From Anoplopoma fimbria (taxonomy: Eukaryota > Chordata > Actinopteri > Perciformes > Anoplopomatidae), in assembly GCF_027596085.1 (NCBI RefSeq), contig NC_072472.1:8165451-8229450 (forward strand): 64,000 nt of DNA, written 5' to 3'. A program made the position numbers and the translations under genes. Under the pieces are notes generated by a model. The model was not told the DNA's origin, searched no databases, and worked only from the letters and a program-made list of their open reading frames with translations. This document shows, one piece after another, positions 21,090 to 46,208 of the stretch. Every line of letters starts with the position of its first letter. The stretch's first letter is position 1.

Positions 21090-24033
21090 ATTCCTTATTC
21101 ATGACATTTTACAGATTCTACATTAAATTGATGCGAGACTCTTGTTACAACAGTAACTTCACCCTCCTGACAAAAGTCGTACAAGAGACCACAGATGTGA
21201 TACTTTCATATTTTATACAAACCATGAAAATTCAAAAGGTTTGATCACAAAAAAAATAAGTATACACAAATAATCACACTCAAAGTTCCAACCAAGAAAA
21301 ATTTAATGTCTATACAGAGTGCTGAACACAACCCAAAAAATGTTTTGAAACCAATTTCAGTCAAGAGACAAAACACGTCATGGCAGAGCGTTTAGTCAGT
21401 AACATGACTCCAATATTTGGCTTTTTATTGGAGATTATTTTGAAATGATCTTTTTTGCTTTTGTTGACTCTCACTTCTATATGCAAAAATTACAAAATCA
21501 GAAACCAGGAACATAGAAATGACCTGATATGTTCTACACCCTTTTCCCCTTCTAAAACTAAAATGATACACTGCACCCACCCCCAAAGAATAATATTTGG
21601 GGGGCCTGCCTACACTTCTCTTTTTAGCCCAGCAGAGGGTAGACAAGATGATCATGTCTGGCAGCGAAATCCAGAATTTACAAGCCACCTTCAACATTTC
21701 AACAGCAACATTTTGGAATAGAAGAAAAATCTCAGAATGATGATGTAACATACTAATGTGTCTGAAAAAGGACGCAAACCTTCAACCATTGTTTACCTGC
21801 GTCTGGCAGCCATGTGGTAGTAACTTCCCCCCTTTGCTTTACATGCATAAACTACATATATACTACATCTTCAAAACCTTCCAAACCACAAGAAACACTC
21901 AAATTCATATACACAGCATCAGCAAGAATACAGGTAAAGATAATGCAGGCCGTTCTACGTCATTCTGGAACAGCCAATTAGACAGGGTTATTTTAGTTTA
22001 ATAACGTGTCCAAATAAATAACAGCCTTATACTAATTCAATTTGATTTTGTTTTGATATATCTTACGAGCTAAAAAAAAATCTCAACTCAAGGAAAATGT
22101 GTATGTAAACTCATTTTGTTATAGCAAATCCAAGTGAACAAGTTAATGAATTTGTAAGATATAAAACATTTATAGGTTTTCAAAAGGCAAAAAAGTCTTC
22201 AATTTTCCCATCAGGTAGACTAAACAATGTCTGTGATTCTAAAGATTTTTTTAAGCTTTAAAATAAAATGTTTGTTAACAAATTTCATAAATGTCCAACA
22301 AATCAAGATTCACAATGTCCTTTCTGATAAAAAATTACGGAATAAGCTAATATTATAACAATTACTCCAAACAGATAAACTTAGGTGAAAAGTCTGGTTG
22401 ATCTGTTGCTTAACAACTGATGCCCGATGGGGAATGTTCAACAAAATGAGAGGAGTGCTTGAGGTGGTTATCTATTGATGCAAATTTCATGGCTTGGCCT
22501 CAGTTATTTTCTGAACTGTAATGTTTGACTCGTTTAACTCAAACTGGAAACTCAAAAAGGCCAGGGTTTGCTAATCAATTATTTTGAGATCAAAACTTTA
22601 TATAAATATTTTCTCATTTTCTTTGAGAGCAACAATTTTTTATCTGTGATCATGAATGATTGGTTTTTGAACTCATCTCTATGTCTTCAGGTTGAGAGGA
22701 ATGACTGACACCTACTTGGACAGATGATGAGATGTTTCAGGTAACATAACGTGTGAAAAAAATAAAAATAAAGATGTCGCTAATTGGTGTCTCAAGCTAG
22801 TGTCATAGGCGAGTTCTGATCTGGAGCAAATGGACCTTAATAATGACTAGAAACCTTAGCTTATCTGAACCTACATATTTAACGGTGCAAAAAATTGACT
22901 CATCTTGAAATGTACTGATACAAAAATGTTTTCAAAAAGACAGCAAACTCAAACAACTGACACACTTTCTAAAAAAAACAAACAAAAAAACATCTATAGT
23001 CAGATAAAACTGAAAATAAAGGACAGTATTAGACAATACTTCTATGGTATATTGTTACTTTGTTAAAATAAATCCAAAAGCTGCTATGATGATAGGCGCA
23101 TATGTTGAGCGGGAAAACCTAAACAGTGGACAGTGTGCATCTGTGTGAACCGATAAAGGCAACGAAAAGAAATCAAGAAAAGTTGGCATGCGGATGAATG
23201 ACTAGCGGCACACAGTAAGGCTGCTGAACACCTCGGTTGGCTCCCCTGCCTGAAAGCTCCACAAAATGACTGCTGAACAAAGACGTTCACTGCGGCATGC
23301 AAGAAAAAAAATCTGTTAATGAGCTTGTAGTGTTTTTGACGACGGTTTTGTAGAATATCGCTTATGGTTTGTCAGGAGTTGAGGTTTACAGCCCAGGATA
23401 AGGACAATTAGGTTGTACTTGTTTACTGCTGCTTTCCCTTAAAGACCTTAGGATCCATTTATTCAAACTATATTGATCATCACGGAACCTGCTTTGTGTA
23501 CTTTGAGGAGATTTTGACAGGGTTGCTGGAGTGTCTCAGAAGTTTCATTTGAAACATTATCAAAAACGTCTTTACTTATTTTGAGGCAATGCGACGAGTA
23601 ACTTCAATGTGAGCTTCTTTAAAACTGAAACTCTTTTTCCTTTCCTTCCTTCCTTCCTTGCTTGCTTCCTTCCTTCCTTTCTTTCCTTCCTTCCTTCCAC
23701 ATTGACATCAATGTCGACTACCATGCACAGTTTGTCCCGATAACCTTAACATTCACGTGCCACAGTGTACAAAACGCAAGGGAAAAACAACTGATATTAT
23801 CAACTTGAGAGCTAACATAGCTTATAATCAGTCTAAGGCAAAAAAAAATAAAAAATGAACATGTAGTGGGTTGGTGAATTTAGGGAGGTTTCTGCCAAAA
23901 TACTGTGTGTAGGCTATCACTTTGTGGACCAAAGTCCTGTAGTTCATGCCAGCTTTCCTGGTGGGGAACCCTATGTACTCCTGCGTGGCCTGATTTCTTG
24001 TTTGGGATCTACAAGGATGACCAACGGGGAGCT
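21090..24033 (-). other. bckdk 3' flank: probable 3' UTR plus intergenic sequence
   Basis: About 2.9 kb without a coding signal between the bckdk stop (24034) and the minisatellite. A candidate minus-strand AATAAA lies at 21424-21429. A (TTCC)n microsatellite occupies 23636-23699. How much of this is transcribed cannot be told from sequence. Confidence 0.4.
23636..23699. repeat. (TTCC)n microsatellite
   Basis: Imperfect tandem TTCC with TTGC and TTTC variants over about 64 bases. Confidence 0.9.
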
Positions 24034-36238
<12,205 letters not shown>

Positions 36239-36560
36239 CTCCACCGCTATACCCGTCAGGCCCGGATGCATTTGGAGAGGGAGCTGTGTGAGTGAACGGG
36301 GCTGCCCTGTTCCCGTACTAGCACAATATGGTAGGGTTGTTTTTTTTTGTTTTGCTACGAGGCCATTAGGGTTTGCGTCGCAATGGTGCACAATGGCACG
36401 TATTCCGAGTACAGTAGAATACAGAAAGGGGCTGTGCGCTCATTGGCCAGAGAGGGGGGAATCTGGGGGTGACGTCATGACAGTTGGACCAATCAGGTAA
36501 TCAGGGGGCGGAGCTAAGCCCTCCCCTCCCCCCTCCCCTCCTCCCCACTGTACTAAACAG
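36239..36560 (-). promoter_or_regulatory. bckdk: Probable bckdk promoter
   Basis: GC-rich block immediately upstream of bckdk with two CCAAT boxes (GACCAATCAG at 36488-36497 on the plus strand, and the complement of CATTGGCC near 36441-36448), a GC box GGGGGCGG at 36504-36511, and a C-rich run at 36519-36547. No TATA box is clear. Typical of a housekeeping CpG promoter. The start site is inferred. Confidence 0.55.
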
Positions 36561-36740
36561 CAAGGAACAGCCGGACCAGGCTGATAAACAACATGTAGTC
36601 TAGCCTGTGACTCCAGCTCTGCAGGGTCGACCCTTATTTTTTTTTTTTTTTTTTTTATACAAATGCGTGGTATTTAACTGGTACACATCCCCCCCACCCA
36701 AAACCCAAATCCGGACTGCAAACTAGGACTTCAATGTGGT

Positions 36741-37250
36741 CTTTACATGTGCTAGAAATACTCAGATGTCTAAATTGAGCAAAAAAACAAGCAATGTAAA
36801 AATACTGTACTTAAACTTAAGTGAAAGTATCTATTATACAGTATGGCTACCAACTTCTTAGTAGTGTTTATTAATAATAATAATAAAAAAATATTGTAAC
36901 TTTAAAAAGGTACTCAAAGGCACTTTACATGTTTAAAGACAGAAACAAATAATTAAATAACAATGTAATTAAATTATTGAATTGTAATTTGTGTTGCATT
37001 AAAGTGTACGTCCCTTTTATTGGTGCAGCTGGCAAAGGTTGGGTACATTTTAATAACTTTATATACTGCTGGGTAGCTTAACCGCATTTTTGTCTATTAG
37101 TTATTTAAATCTGCTAAGTAACTAAAGCTGACAAATAAATATGGAGTATAAAAGTACAATATTTGCCTACAAAAGTTAGATGAGTAGAAGTGTAAAGTAG
37201 CATAGAATGGAAATACTCAAGTAAAGGACAAGTACCTAGATTGTTATAGA
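36741..37250. mobile_element. Dispersed AAGTACAATATTTGCC-type repeat, copy 1
   Basis: Long A/T-rich stretch with short motifs (TATATACTGCTGGGTAGCTT, GAGTAGAAGTGTAAAGTAGC, ACTCAAGTAAAGGACAAGTA) that recur near 47830-48330 and 53400-53740. This matches a repeat class widespread in fish. No coding capacity; boundaries approximate. Confidence 0.55.
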
Positions 37251-37329
37251 CAAAACAGGTGAAAAATAACATTTATACCCGTTTTTTGTAAGTCTTCATA
37301 CCACAACTGCACACAGACAATAATGAAAC

Positions 37330-38245
37330 AAGTTTTACAAATGCAATAATTTGATTTATTAAATCAAGATATTTGTACAACTTCACAACACATAAAAACA
37401 TGGTGGGTTGCACACAGAAACATACAGTAGGTACAGTAGAAGTACTGTAGGATTAGACGGTAAGAAGGAACACGCTTTTCTGCATTTTCTATCTCAGCAG
37501 TCAGTAACCAGGCTGCATTTCTACTCTGCCTCTTTACTCCTCACAGCAGTGTTGACTTTCTAGTGAGGACTGTTTGAATTCTTTAATGTTATCAGGACAT
37601 TACATAAAGTAACTTTGAACAGCAAGGTCCAAAGACTGACCTTCAAAAAAAGACATTCACATAAAACTATTCACTTTAAATATGTACATTTGAAGAAAAA
37701 AAGTGTATGTACAATTTGCACCAAAAAAATAAAACAATCAGTCATAAATTTTAAATTTGAGTCCTATCCATAACTGACTTTATGATAAATGTCAAACTAA
37801 TTAAACCTGCATTCATATTTTTTTCCACTTGGGTGCACAAAAAGTTGTGAGCACAAACCTGACATATTCTTTATCACATTTATAAAGTTTTAAGAATAAC
37901 TGGTAACATAATTAACAATTCTTTCCCTCTGGCCACTATTTTCAACAGCAGCAACGTTTATTTACATCAGGATAAAATTTTGCTTTCTAAAAAATGTTAT
38001 TACTCCAATTGTTTTGCTCTGACATCAACATTAAAGTCACTTTCCCCACACAAATTATGAAAACAAAATTTTCTTTTATAAAGGATCACTGCAGTCTGTC
38101 TTTGTGGCCTGAGACAGAGCAGCTTGTTGGTGTTACGGGAAACAAACCATAGCTTACAATTACCAAAATTCTCTTCCGTTACAAAAACCTAATGATTCGT
38201 ATCAAAACACCTGATCATGATCTTCAGTCACACAGCTCGTGTTGC
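37330..38245 (-). other. lrwd1: lrwd1 3' untranslated region (end inferred)
   Basis: From the lrwd1 stop (38246) down to a minus-strand AATAAA at 37355-37360. A/T-rich, no coding signal. Confidence 0.6.
37355..37360 (-). terminator. Polyadenylation signal for lrwd1
   Basis: Minus-strand AATAAA about 0.9 kb after the stop, followed by TTGTTTCATTATTGTCTGTG, a suitable GU-rich downstream element. Confidence 0.65.
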
Positions 38246-41200
38246 TCAGGAGGAATTCTCTCTCTTCCACACGATCACCATATTCTTGTCACTTAAGGCC
38301 ACCAGGAAGTGGAGCTCAGGGTCCATTGCTACGCTGTTGATGGAGGGGCCCGCCACCTGGCCCTGGTCCTTCCTTACCGGGGTCGGCCACTCCAACACCT
38401 GCCAAAACAAAGAAAACGTCAGCTGGTCAGTGCTGAGCAATGTTTCACATTGATGCACTGACATTTTTAGTAGTAGAACAAGAAACTCAAGACCACATCT
38501 TTGTAAACACAAGATCTAAGGTCGTGCTCTTGTGTGATTCTTTTTGTAGATCTGACGATTTAATTAATAATCGATTACTTGACAAAATCGCATGGGTGAA
38601 AGCATACAGAGAATGTCTTTGATCAAGGACAGCCCGGGTTTTGTTCTTTTATCATAGTATGTATGTTTGAACGTATAAATCTGGTAACTGTTTGCTATAT
38701 TTTCTCTTCTTATTTGAGTTTTTTTGTAAAATGTTAAAACATAGTACATTATTAGAGGGTTCCCCCACAATATTTTATGAAAGCAGAGCAGTATATTTAT
38801 TAGGACATTTAGAGGAGATGGATACCTCAGTTGGAAGGATGGGTTTTCCAGTGTGGAGACTGTTTTTCTGCAAGTTGGAGACGTGGTATGTCCACAGCCT
38901 GCCTTTGTCATCACCACACACTATGTAGGCTTGGCCTAAAAGGGAGTGGGAATGAACACGAGCACACGCACACATAAACAAACATTATAATATCAGCATG
39001 AGTTTATTTCTCTGATACTGAAATACAAATTTATACAGAATGCAGTATTCTGGTCCAGCCACAAACTGAGACTGAAGTGTAATACACAGAAAATAAATAA
39101 ATGATCTGGAAATGCAGTTTTAAGGAGTGTTATACTATCAAAATATGCTTTTGTGTATTGAGTAATACCGTCTTTATCTGGGCAATAACTCAAAGCAAAT
39201 AAAAAGAAGGTGATGTAAAAGCTACTCATATGCAACAAGATATTTGTTGATACTTTACACCATTGCAACATGCACAATTTACATACTTGACTGGTTTTTT
39301 TTAATTAAAACAAGATTATACATGCAGCATTACTGATCTGACTTGTGACTAACCTGGGCAGGTGTTGAGAGCCAGGTATGGAATCTCAGTGCTGGCCCAC
39401 TGCAGCTCAGCCAGAACCACAGCACAAACTGCCCTGTCCTTCTTGTCCGGCCGCTGGGACTTGGTTCTGCTCCAGCTCCACAAATAAATGGAACAATGCA
39501 TGTAGTTCTTGGAGGCTAGATGACCATAATGACAAAGAAGTGCAAAAGAAGAGAACATTCAAGCAAAACTATGGACATGTACATAAACAAAGGATTTCTG
39601 GGGGCAGGTTTTATGCAGATCTTTTAATTACAATTGAAGACAATCTGAATGTCGATATGACGCTGAAATTAAGACATGAAGGAACTCATGGTCTTACAAG
39701 AGAGGGACAAACAAAAGCAAAATTATAGTGCCATCTAGTGGTGATCAAACTAACAATTTGTGAAGATATTGGTTTTCAGAGGTTCATCCGCATAGTTGAC
39801 CAACTTCAATATTTACTGTTAGATACATAAAACAATGTAAAACTCAAATATGTGCTCAGTGTCAAACAAACTAGACTAGATTATTGTTGAATGAGACATC
39901 ACCTCCTATAATATCTGCCTATGACTAAAAAAAAAACTCACTCTCACTTACCCACTATGTCATCCGTAAGAAAACTAAGGCCATCAACAGTGTGGTAGTC
40001 GTGGTCTTTGTCTTCCTTCTTGTATATAGGGAAATTTATCTCCATCTCCTTGGTCCTATTGAGAACAACAAAAACACACTGAATGTTACTGGCTGGTCCA
40101 ATGTATGAATTTATACAAATTGTTTTATCATTACTCCAGTCAACAGAGGTAGTGCAACAAATTGACAGGATCTTTACATAAGGAGTCTCAAATCATCTCT
40201 ACTGACATTTTTTAAATGTTCGTTCTGTCTGTCTTCCTTTTTTGTAAAGCATGTTGTGCTGCCTTTCTTGTATAAAAGGTGCTATACAAATAATGTTAAT
40301 ATTATTAGAAAAACAAATGCTTATGCATGATTTGGCACCTGATGCACAGAAGGAGTGGCATCAATTTGAAAAGAATCAAAAAGAGTGTTTTGTGTTTTCT
40401 TCCAGGCTGCATCAGTGACTATATTCCAAACTAGGCCTTATTTAGAATTTAGCATTTTTTCCACATTAAGACATGTGGGATATGCCATTGTTATTCAGGT
40501 ATTTGGAGCTTTCCTATGACATGCATACATTATTTTGAAGTTTTGAAAAACTTGTAGAATGGTGACAACGAGGGTACACCAACAGCAACACAATGACTGA
40601 AGTTGGAAAAGGAGGGGAATTAAATGTAATTTAAAAGGACTATGCCATGTGGTTGCATTTCAGTAATCACGGTATTCAAGGCTGCATTTAAACAGGAACA
40701 TTTACGGAATATTCATTTTCATTCGTCATAGCTTTATCTGGGTTAATCTTTTTAAAAACAGGCCTGGATCAGCCCTAAGTTCCCCTTTTGTGAGAAATGT
40801 CTGCACTCTTAAGCTCTTCAAAGAAAACCGACACTGATGTTGATGCAAGAACACTGCTGATGTCTTTACCTCTTTGTGGTGTTGTTGTTGCCGAGTAGTG
40901 TGTTGTAGCAGTGCAGGCCGTCCTCACAGGCAGTCAGTAGGTGAGCGCTGGGGGAAGTGGGGGGGAGGCAGATGTGCAGAGGGGTGGTGCTGGTCTCCAA
41001 CACGAGCAGCTGACTGGAGGGACAAACAGAAGTATTCTTAACATCACTGCCTGGACCTCTACAAACACAAACACAACCCTGCTGGACCCATTACACATGG
41101 AAATGTACAACTGAGGTTTGTTTAGAATATTCATTTTAATTACAGCAGAGTTTTACCATTAACCGTCTATAAAATGCAGGAGGATATGTAGATTTTTTTT

Positions 41201-44200
41201 TCTAGTCAAAAGGAGTGATAGTGCATCCAAAAGAAAACATTTACAACACATACAAACATGCAATACTCACACAACTTTGTAGTTGTACTGGCTATCCACT
41301 CCACCGATGTCCCACATCAAGATCTTCTTATCGTACGAGCCCGCTGCAATAGAAAAAGATAAGATAAGTGATGAGTGACAGAGTGAGTATTTTGCCACAT
41401 ATTTGTCTGAAATCCTCAACAGGTGAGGACATGGTTATTGTACAGCAGTGGTTGCCACACTAGTACAAAAAGGAAAACAAACAAAAATGATGAGCCTCAA
41501 TGCAGGCTCCCCCTTCAAATATAACATACAAAAATAAGAGCATTGTCAGATGGTCTCGTAGCAATTAAAAAATGCCTTAATTGTGCATTTTCTTATTATC
41601 TTTGAAACGTCTCACATGTTGGACAATATTCTATGAAATTCCTCCTCATACATTACGAGAACAGCTTTGCTTCTTTGTTATTGTCAGTCACTTGAAAAGA
41701 TGAATAAAGATGCCGCTTAAAGTACGACTCAAGTTTTAATTAGGCAGAATTATTCTTAATCTGTCTGATGATGCTGGACCTCTAGACTGCCAACTAAACA
41801 GAACTCATAATGCTAGTTCTTAATCTATAAAAAGTAACCATGGCTCACTGAAGAGGAAGTTTCCCTGGTGGTGGTTGAAGCGGAGGACAGACAGCGCCTT
41901 GCGGCTGGCCCGGAACTCCCCGTAGGCCACGTTGTTTCTGGGATGGATCAGCTTGACCAGTCCCCTTTTCCCACCAGCGGCCAGAATGCTGCAGTGCTGA
42001 GCCGAGGCCCCGCCCCCCCTGGACATCAACACTGTGGACCAGGCGAGGGAGAAGAACTCCTGTTGGGGGAAAACGACAGATGCAAACGTCAGAAAAAGAT
42101 ATCTAGCCTATATTATGATACAAATACTAAAATATAGATAAAAATAAATCTTAAAATCAATATATGAAGTGCTTTAATGTCTGCAGAATCCGTGCTAGCC
42201 CCTGTCAGCATAAAACCAAAACAATATGGTGTGGTAACTTCAAAAAAGGCCTCTAGTTTTCTGTGAATGTAGATGTATAACTCTTACATTTAGAATAATG
42301 TTATGAGACCAAATTGTGCAAACCTCTCCAGGAACTTTGTACTTCTTCATCACCATCCCGGCTTCACAGTCAATTACACACAGAGAGTCTCCACCACAGG
42401 TAGCGACCAATCGGCCTCCTCCTCCAGCGCCTGTTAAAACATGAAAAAGAGAGACTGAGTTTATCTCCTATTTTTCTCTGATGAACATGATTATAGGAAA
42501 GCTTTATCGACAACTATAAAGCCTTTCATTTTGATAATCTAAGCCTTGTTTAAAAGGCCTGGGGGATGCACTGATAAATCTTTCTTAATCTGTTGATCAG
42601 TACCAGTGGAATCTGGCAGCGGCTGGAAAGCACAGGCCCACAGCTGGGTGGAGAAGTCCTCCGAGCTGTCCTGTTTACTGTGGCACTGGAGGACGTGGAG
42701 AGGCTTCAGACACACCGGCTGCCGGAGGAACGGAAACATGTCACAAAGAAGAAGATGGAGAGGAGGAAGATTATAGCAGAGTGGTGGGGAAAAAAGGACT
42801 TTAATGACGTGATATCCTGATAATACCAACAGCTGGGCATTCTATATCGCTGTTCAGATATAAAGCTGAATGTTCTTGAGATGTTTGGACCAACCGACTG
42901 ATATTGGCGTCCTGGAGCCACACCTCTATCACGGCAAAAAATACACTATTGTAAAAGTGTTAATGTTTGATCTTTCATTAAAAAAAACACTAGAATGTAC
43001 AGTACCAGTCAAAAGTTTGGACACACCTTCTCATTCAACTACTTTGAAGAATCTAAAATATAAAACATATTCTGGTTTGTTGAGCATTTGTTTGTTTACC
43101 ACATAATTCCATATGTGTTCCTTCATAGTTTGGATGTCTTCAATATTAATCTACAATGTAGAAAAAAATAAAAATAAAAATAAAGAAAAAACATTGACTG
43201 AGAAGGCGTGTCCAAACTTTTGACTGGTACTGTATATCTAGACTCATTAACATCCTCATTAAAAAAAGTATAATACACCATAAGTGCAGATTGTGGACCA
43301 GATTTAATGCAGATCCCTCACTGCCATTATCACAAACATACAATCTTTGGTGGTGTCCGGAACAACACAGGGTTGGGTGTCTAACAGCTGTGTGTGCGTT
43401 ACCTGTGTTCTGCTGCCGATCTTTATTGAGGGCAGTAATTCAGCGTCTCTCTGGTGCTCTGTTCGGCCTTTCTGTTTTATCTGAGCTCCATCATCCTCTT
43501 TGGTTTTTCTCACTTGAGATCCTCTCTTGGGCGTCTCCGCCCTCGTCTGACCTCTGGTGGGGGTTGAGGGAGGCTGACTTAACTTGCGGGGGCTCATCCT
43601 GACGGTGCTGGTCTGGGTTAGCGTCTGAAGCTTGCGGCTGAGGCTGGACTTGCGAGGACTAGATTCAACGGGGGAGACTGGAGGATCTGAGCGCAGTTTC
43701 TTGAGAGGCGTCAGGCTTATGCTGGACTTGCGAGGACTGGCTTTAACGGAGGAGACTGGGAGATCTGAGCGCAGTTTCTTGCGAGGCGTCAGGCTTATGC
43801 TGGTGTCAACTAATACAGTTTGTTTCCTCTTTGTAGGCGTTGATACCTCCTGAAGAAAGCAAACACAAGACAAGCTCAAATCAACTCCAGGACTTATCAA
43901 TAACTCAAAATCCTCAAAAAGCAAGTCATCCTTTGAGATCTTACACTGTTCTCTTTGGTGTCTGGAGACCCCTTGCTCTCCGGTTCTTCCTTTGGGTCCG
44001 TCAGAGAGCGCAGATACTCCTTAGCAATAATCTCCACCTAAGAACCAACGGATGCAAAGAGACAGACGGTTAATGAAGATGAAAGAGGGCAACACGAAAA
44101 CAAAAAAAGGTGGAAGAATTTCTCCAACATCATGAACTCACCCTCCATTTGGTGAAGTCACTGACTGAGCTGGGTCCATATTTAACCTGCTGACGGGCAG

Positions 44201-46208
44201 TGTTGACAAAGTTTTTCTCCAAGGAGGACATTTTCTCTGCTGTGACGGGATCCGGGAGAGAGAAGCTCTTCTCCCACACTGCGATTATCTAAAATAACCA
44301 AAGACAGTTTGTACATTGAAATCAGCAACAGCTTTTGCCAAACTGTGCATGAATATTTCCCTTTCAAATACTACAGAGACTTTGAAACCAATCTGGCAGT
44401 GTGACATCATTCTAATCCTTTTACCTTACCTAGTAAAGAGGACAATACTGGTTTACAGTCTTAATAATATCATAAAATAAATTAAATCAGTTCCGTACCC
44501 TGGTCCTCAGGTTCTCACTGTAGACGTAGCGTAAGTGGTTGGCAGTAGTGCTGACATCTTTACCGTTGTAAATCCTCAGTTTGGGCAACAACGACATCAG
44601 CTTGTAATTATCACTCACCTGAGGAAGAAAGGCAACATTATCAGTCAAATCTAAGACCCAGTGAGGTGTCATTTCATTTTGAAAGGACTTCAGGATTGAT
44701 TTTGAACATTACTTTCTTAAATTGTCTTTTTTTCATTAACCAAAAAATGAAGGCTCCACCAATGAAAACGTTCTTGTGTGATATTGGGTTACAGTAAATT
44801 AGATGTGAATGCAGGAAAAATCTAATTGTTTCTAGGCTACTAAAGAAAACATGGTGGCCAACTACATGAAGAGGACCCGCTCCTTATACACTGAAGAAAA
44901 AATACTTATTGATGCTCCAAACTGTTCCTTTAAGTCCAAAGGTAGCTGATTTTACAGCAACATTCCAATATTCTTGCATGGCTCTGTCTATTTGTTTCAG
45001 GGGAGATATTTCACTCGCCCCCTTTCCAGTTCAAAAAAGAGCAAAAGGTGGGGAACGCCCTAAACAGTCTCTCACAGAACGCACATATAGACAACCATTC
45101 ACACCTACAGGCCATTGATTGTGTCCAGTAAGACAATCTGCATGTCTTTAAACTGTGGGAGGAAACCCACTCAGACACATTCAGAATATGCAAACTGGAC
45201 TAGTGAAATCAAATACTGAAACCTCTTTCTGTGTGAGGTGACAACCGTTAATCAGTGAGCGTTAGGGTGGCTTTACACGGGGAAACTTTTATGCAACTAA
45301 TTGCAGGTTGCAAACTGCATGAAATATATTCTCCATGCAACTTAACAGTTACTCAAAGCCATTAACAAAAACAATCAGTCTCATGTAAAACAATTACATA
45401 TTTTTTTCACTAAAATTAGCTAGCTTGATTGGTAATTGTTCATCTCTTGTATTGTAAAACAATGTAAAGCCAGTCGTGGAAATTATTTGTGAATAAGTTA
45501 GCAAAACATTATTTGTGAACATTTAAGTGAATTTTACATTTCTACTAAAAAAAAAAACACTAAAAGGGTGGAGTATAAGCAAATAGAAAGCCATTAGCCA
45601 CATCCTTACAGTGATATAGAGATTGTCCTCCATCTTGAGCTCTTCCAGACCGCTGAGAGACTCCAGCGTGGTAACATCCTCCATCTGGTTGTCGCTGAGG
45701 TCCAGGTAGCGAAGCGCAGGAAGCTCCAGGTTCTTGGGCACCTCCTGCAGTCTGTTCCCAGAGAGATCCCACCGCTCCAGGGACTGGAGACGGGACAGCA
45801 GCCTGACCGGCAGGTCCTGAGGGTTCAGCCCGAGCTTGGATAGACTGAGGAGAAGAGAACTTCACGTCAGTGTTTCCTCAAACTAAATGTGTAGATGTAT
45901 CTGCAACAACTCCTCTTAGCATAACCTAAAGTTGGCTTTCCCACTGGGGCTCCTCCATCAAATACGCAAAAAAAAATAATACATAGATACACGTTTTTCT
46001 CCTGCTTTTTGAAAAACCACGTCTTTCCTCAACTTCAGTTTCAAACTACCCTCTATATTGTACTTTATACATTTGTGCCAGAAATAAAAAACAAACACTC
46101 TCTTAAGGACAAAGAAAAACATGCTTACTTCAGTGTCTTGATTTGATCCAGCTTGTTGGTTTTTGGAGAGCCTTTCTCCAGTAAGAGTTTCTCTGTTATT
46201 TTCTCCAT
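38246..46208 (-). CDS. lrwd1: Leucine-rich repeat and WD repeat-containing protein 1 (ORC-associated)
   Basis: Nuclear protein (ORCA) that binds the origin recognition complex and repressive histone marks. Fifteen coding exons (minus): 46208-46129, 45844-45610, 44618-44499, 44288-44142, 44037-43945, 43849-43403, 42718-42604, 42430-42324, 42059-41849, 41343-41271, 41013-40870, 40055-39952, 39515-39354, 38935-38826, 38398-38246; 766 aa, longer than the roughly 647 aa human protein. Residues 1-145 carry leucine-rich repeats (LRYLDLSDNQMEDVTTLESL, LLPKLRIYNGKD). Residues 226-374 are a basic Ser/Pro-rich linker with a tandem duplication. From about 380 come WD repeats: LHVLQCHSKQDSSEDFSTQL, WACAFQPL, VATCGGDSLCVIDCEAG, SYDKKILMWDIGG, WSWSRTKSQRP, AYIVCGDDKGRLWTYHVSN, ending LVALSDKNMVIVWKRENSS. 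All exon phases join without a break. Confidence 0.95.
43000..43232 (+). mobile_element. Tc1-like miniature element, copy A (lrwd1 intron)
   Basis: 233 bp bounded by TA, with inverted termini CAGTACCAGTCAAAAGTTTG and its complement. Interior contains TTCATAGTTTGGATGTCTTC. No transposase. Lies in the intron between lrwd1 exons 43849-43403 and 42718-42604. Confidence 0.85.
45040..45195. mobile_element. Fragment of a GTCTTTAAACTGTGGGAGGA-type dispersed repeat
   Basis: Contains ACAACCATTCACACCTACAG, CTGCATGTCTTTAAACTGTG and GAGGAAACCCACTCAGACAC followed by ATATGCAAACTGGA, a motif series I recognise from many fish genomes. The class is not assigned. Lies in an lrwd1 intron. Confidence 0.5.
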
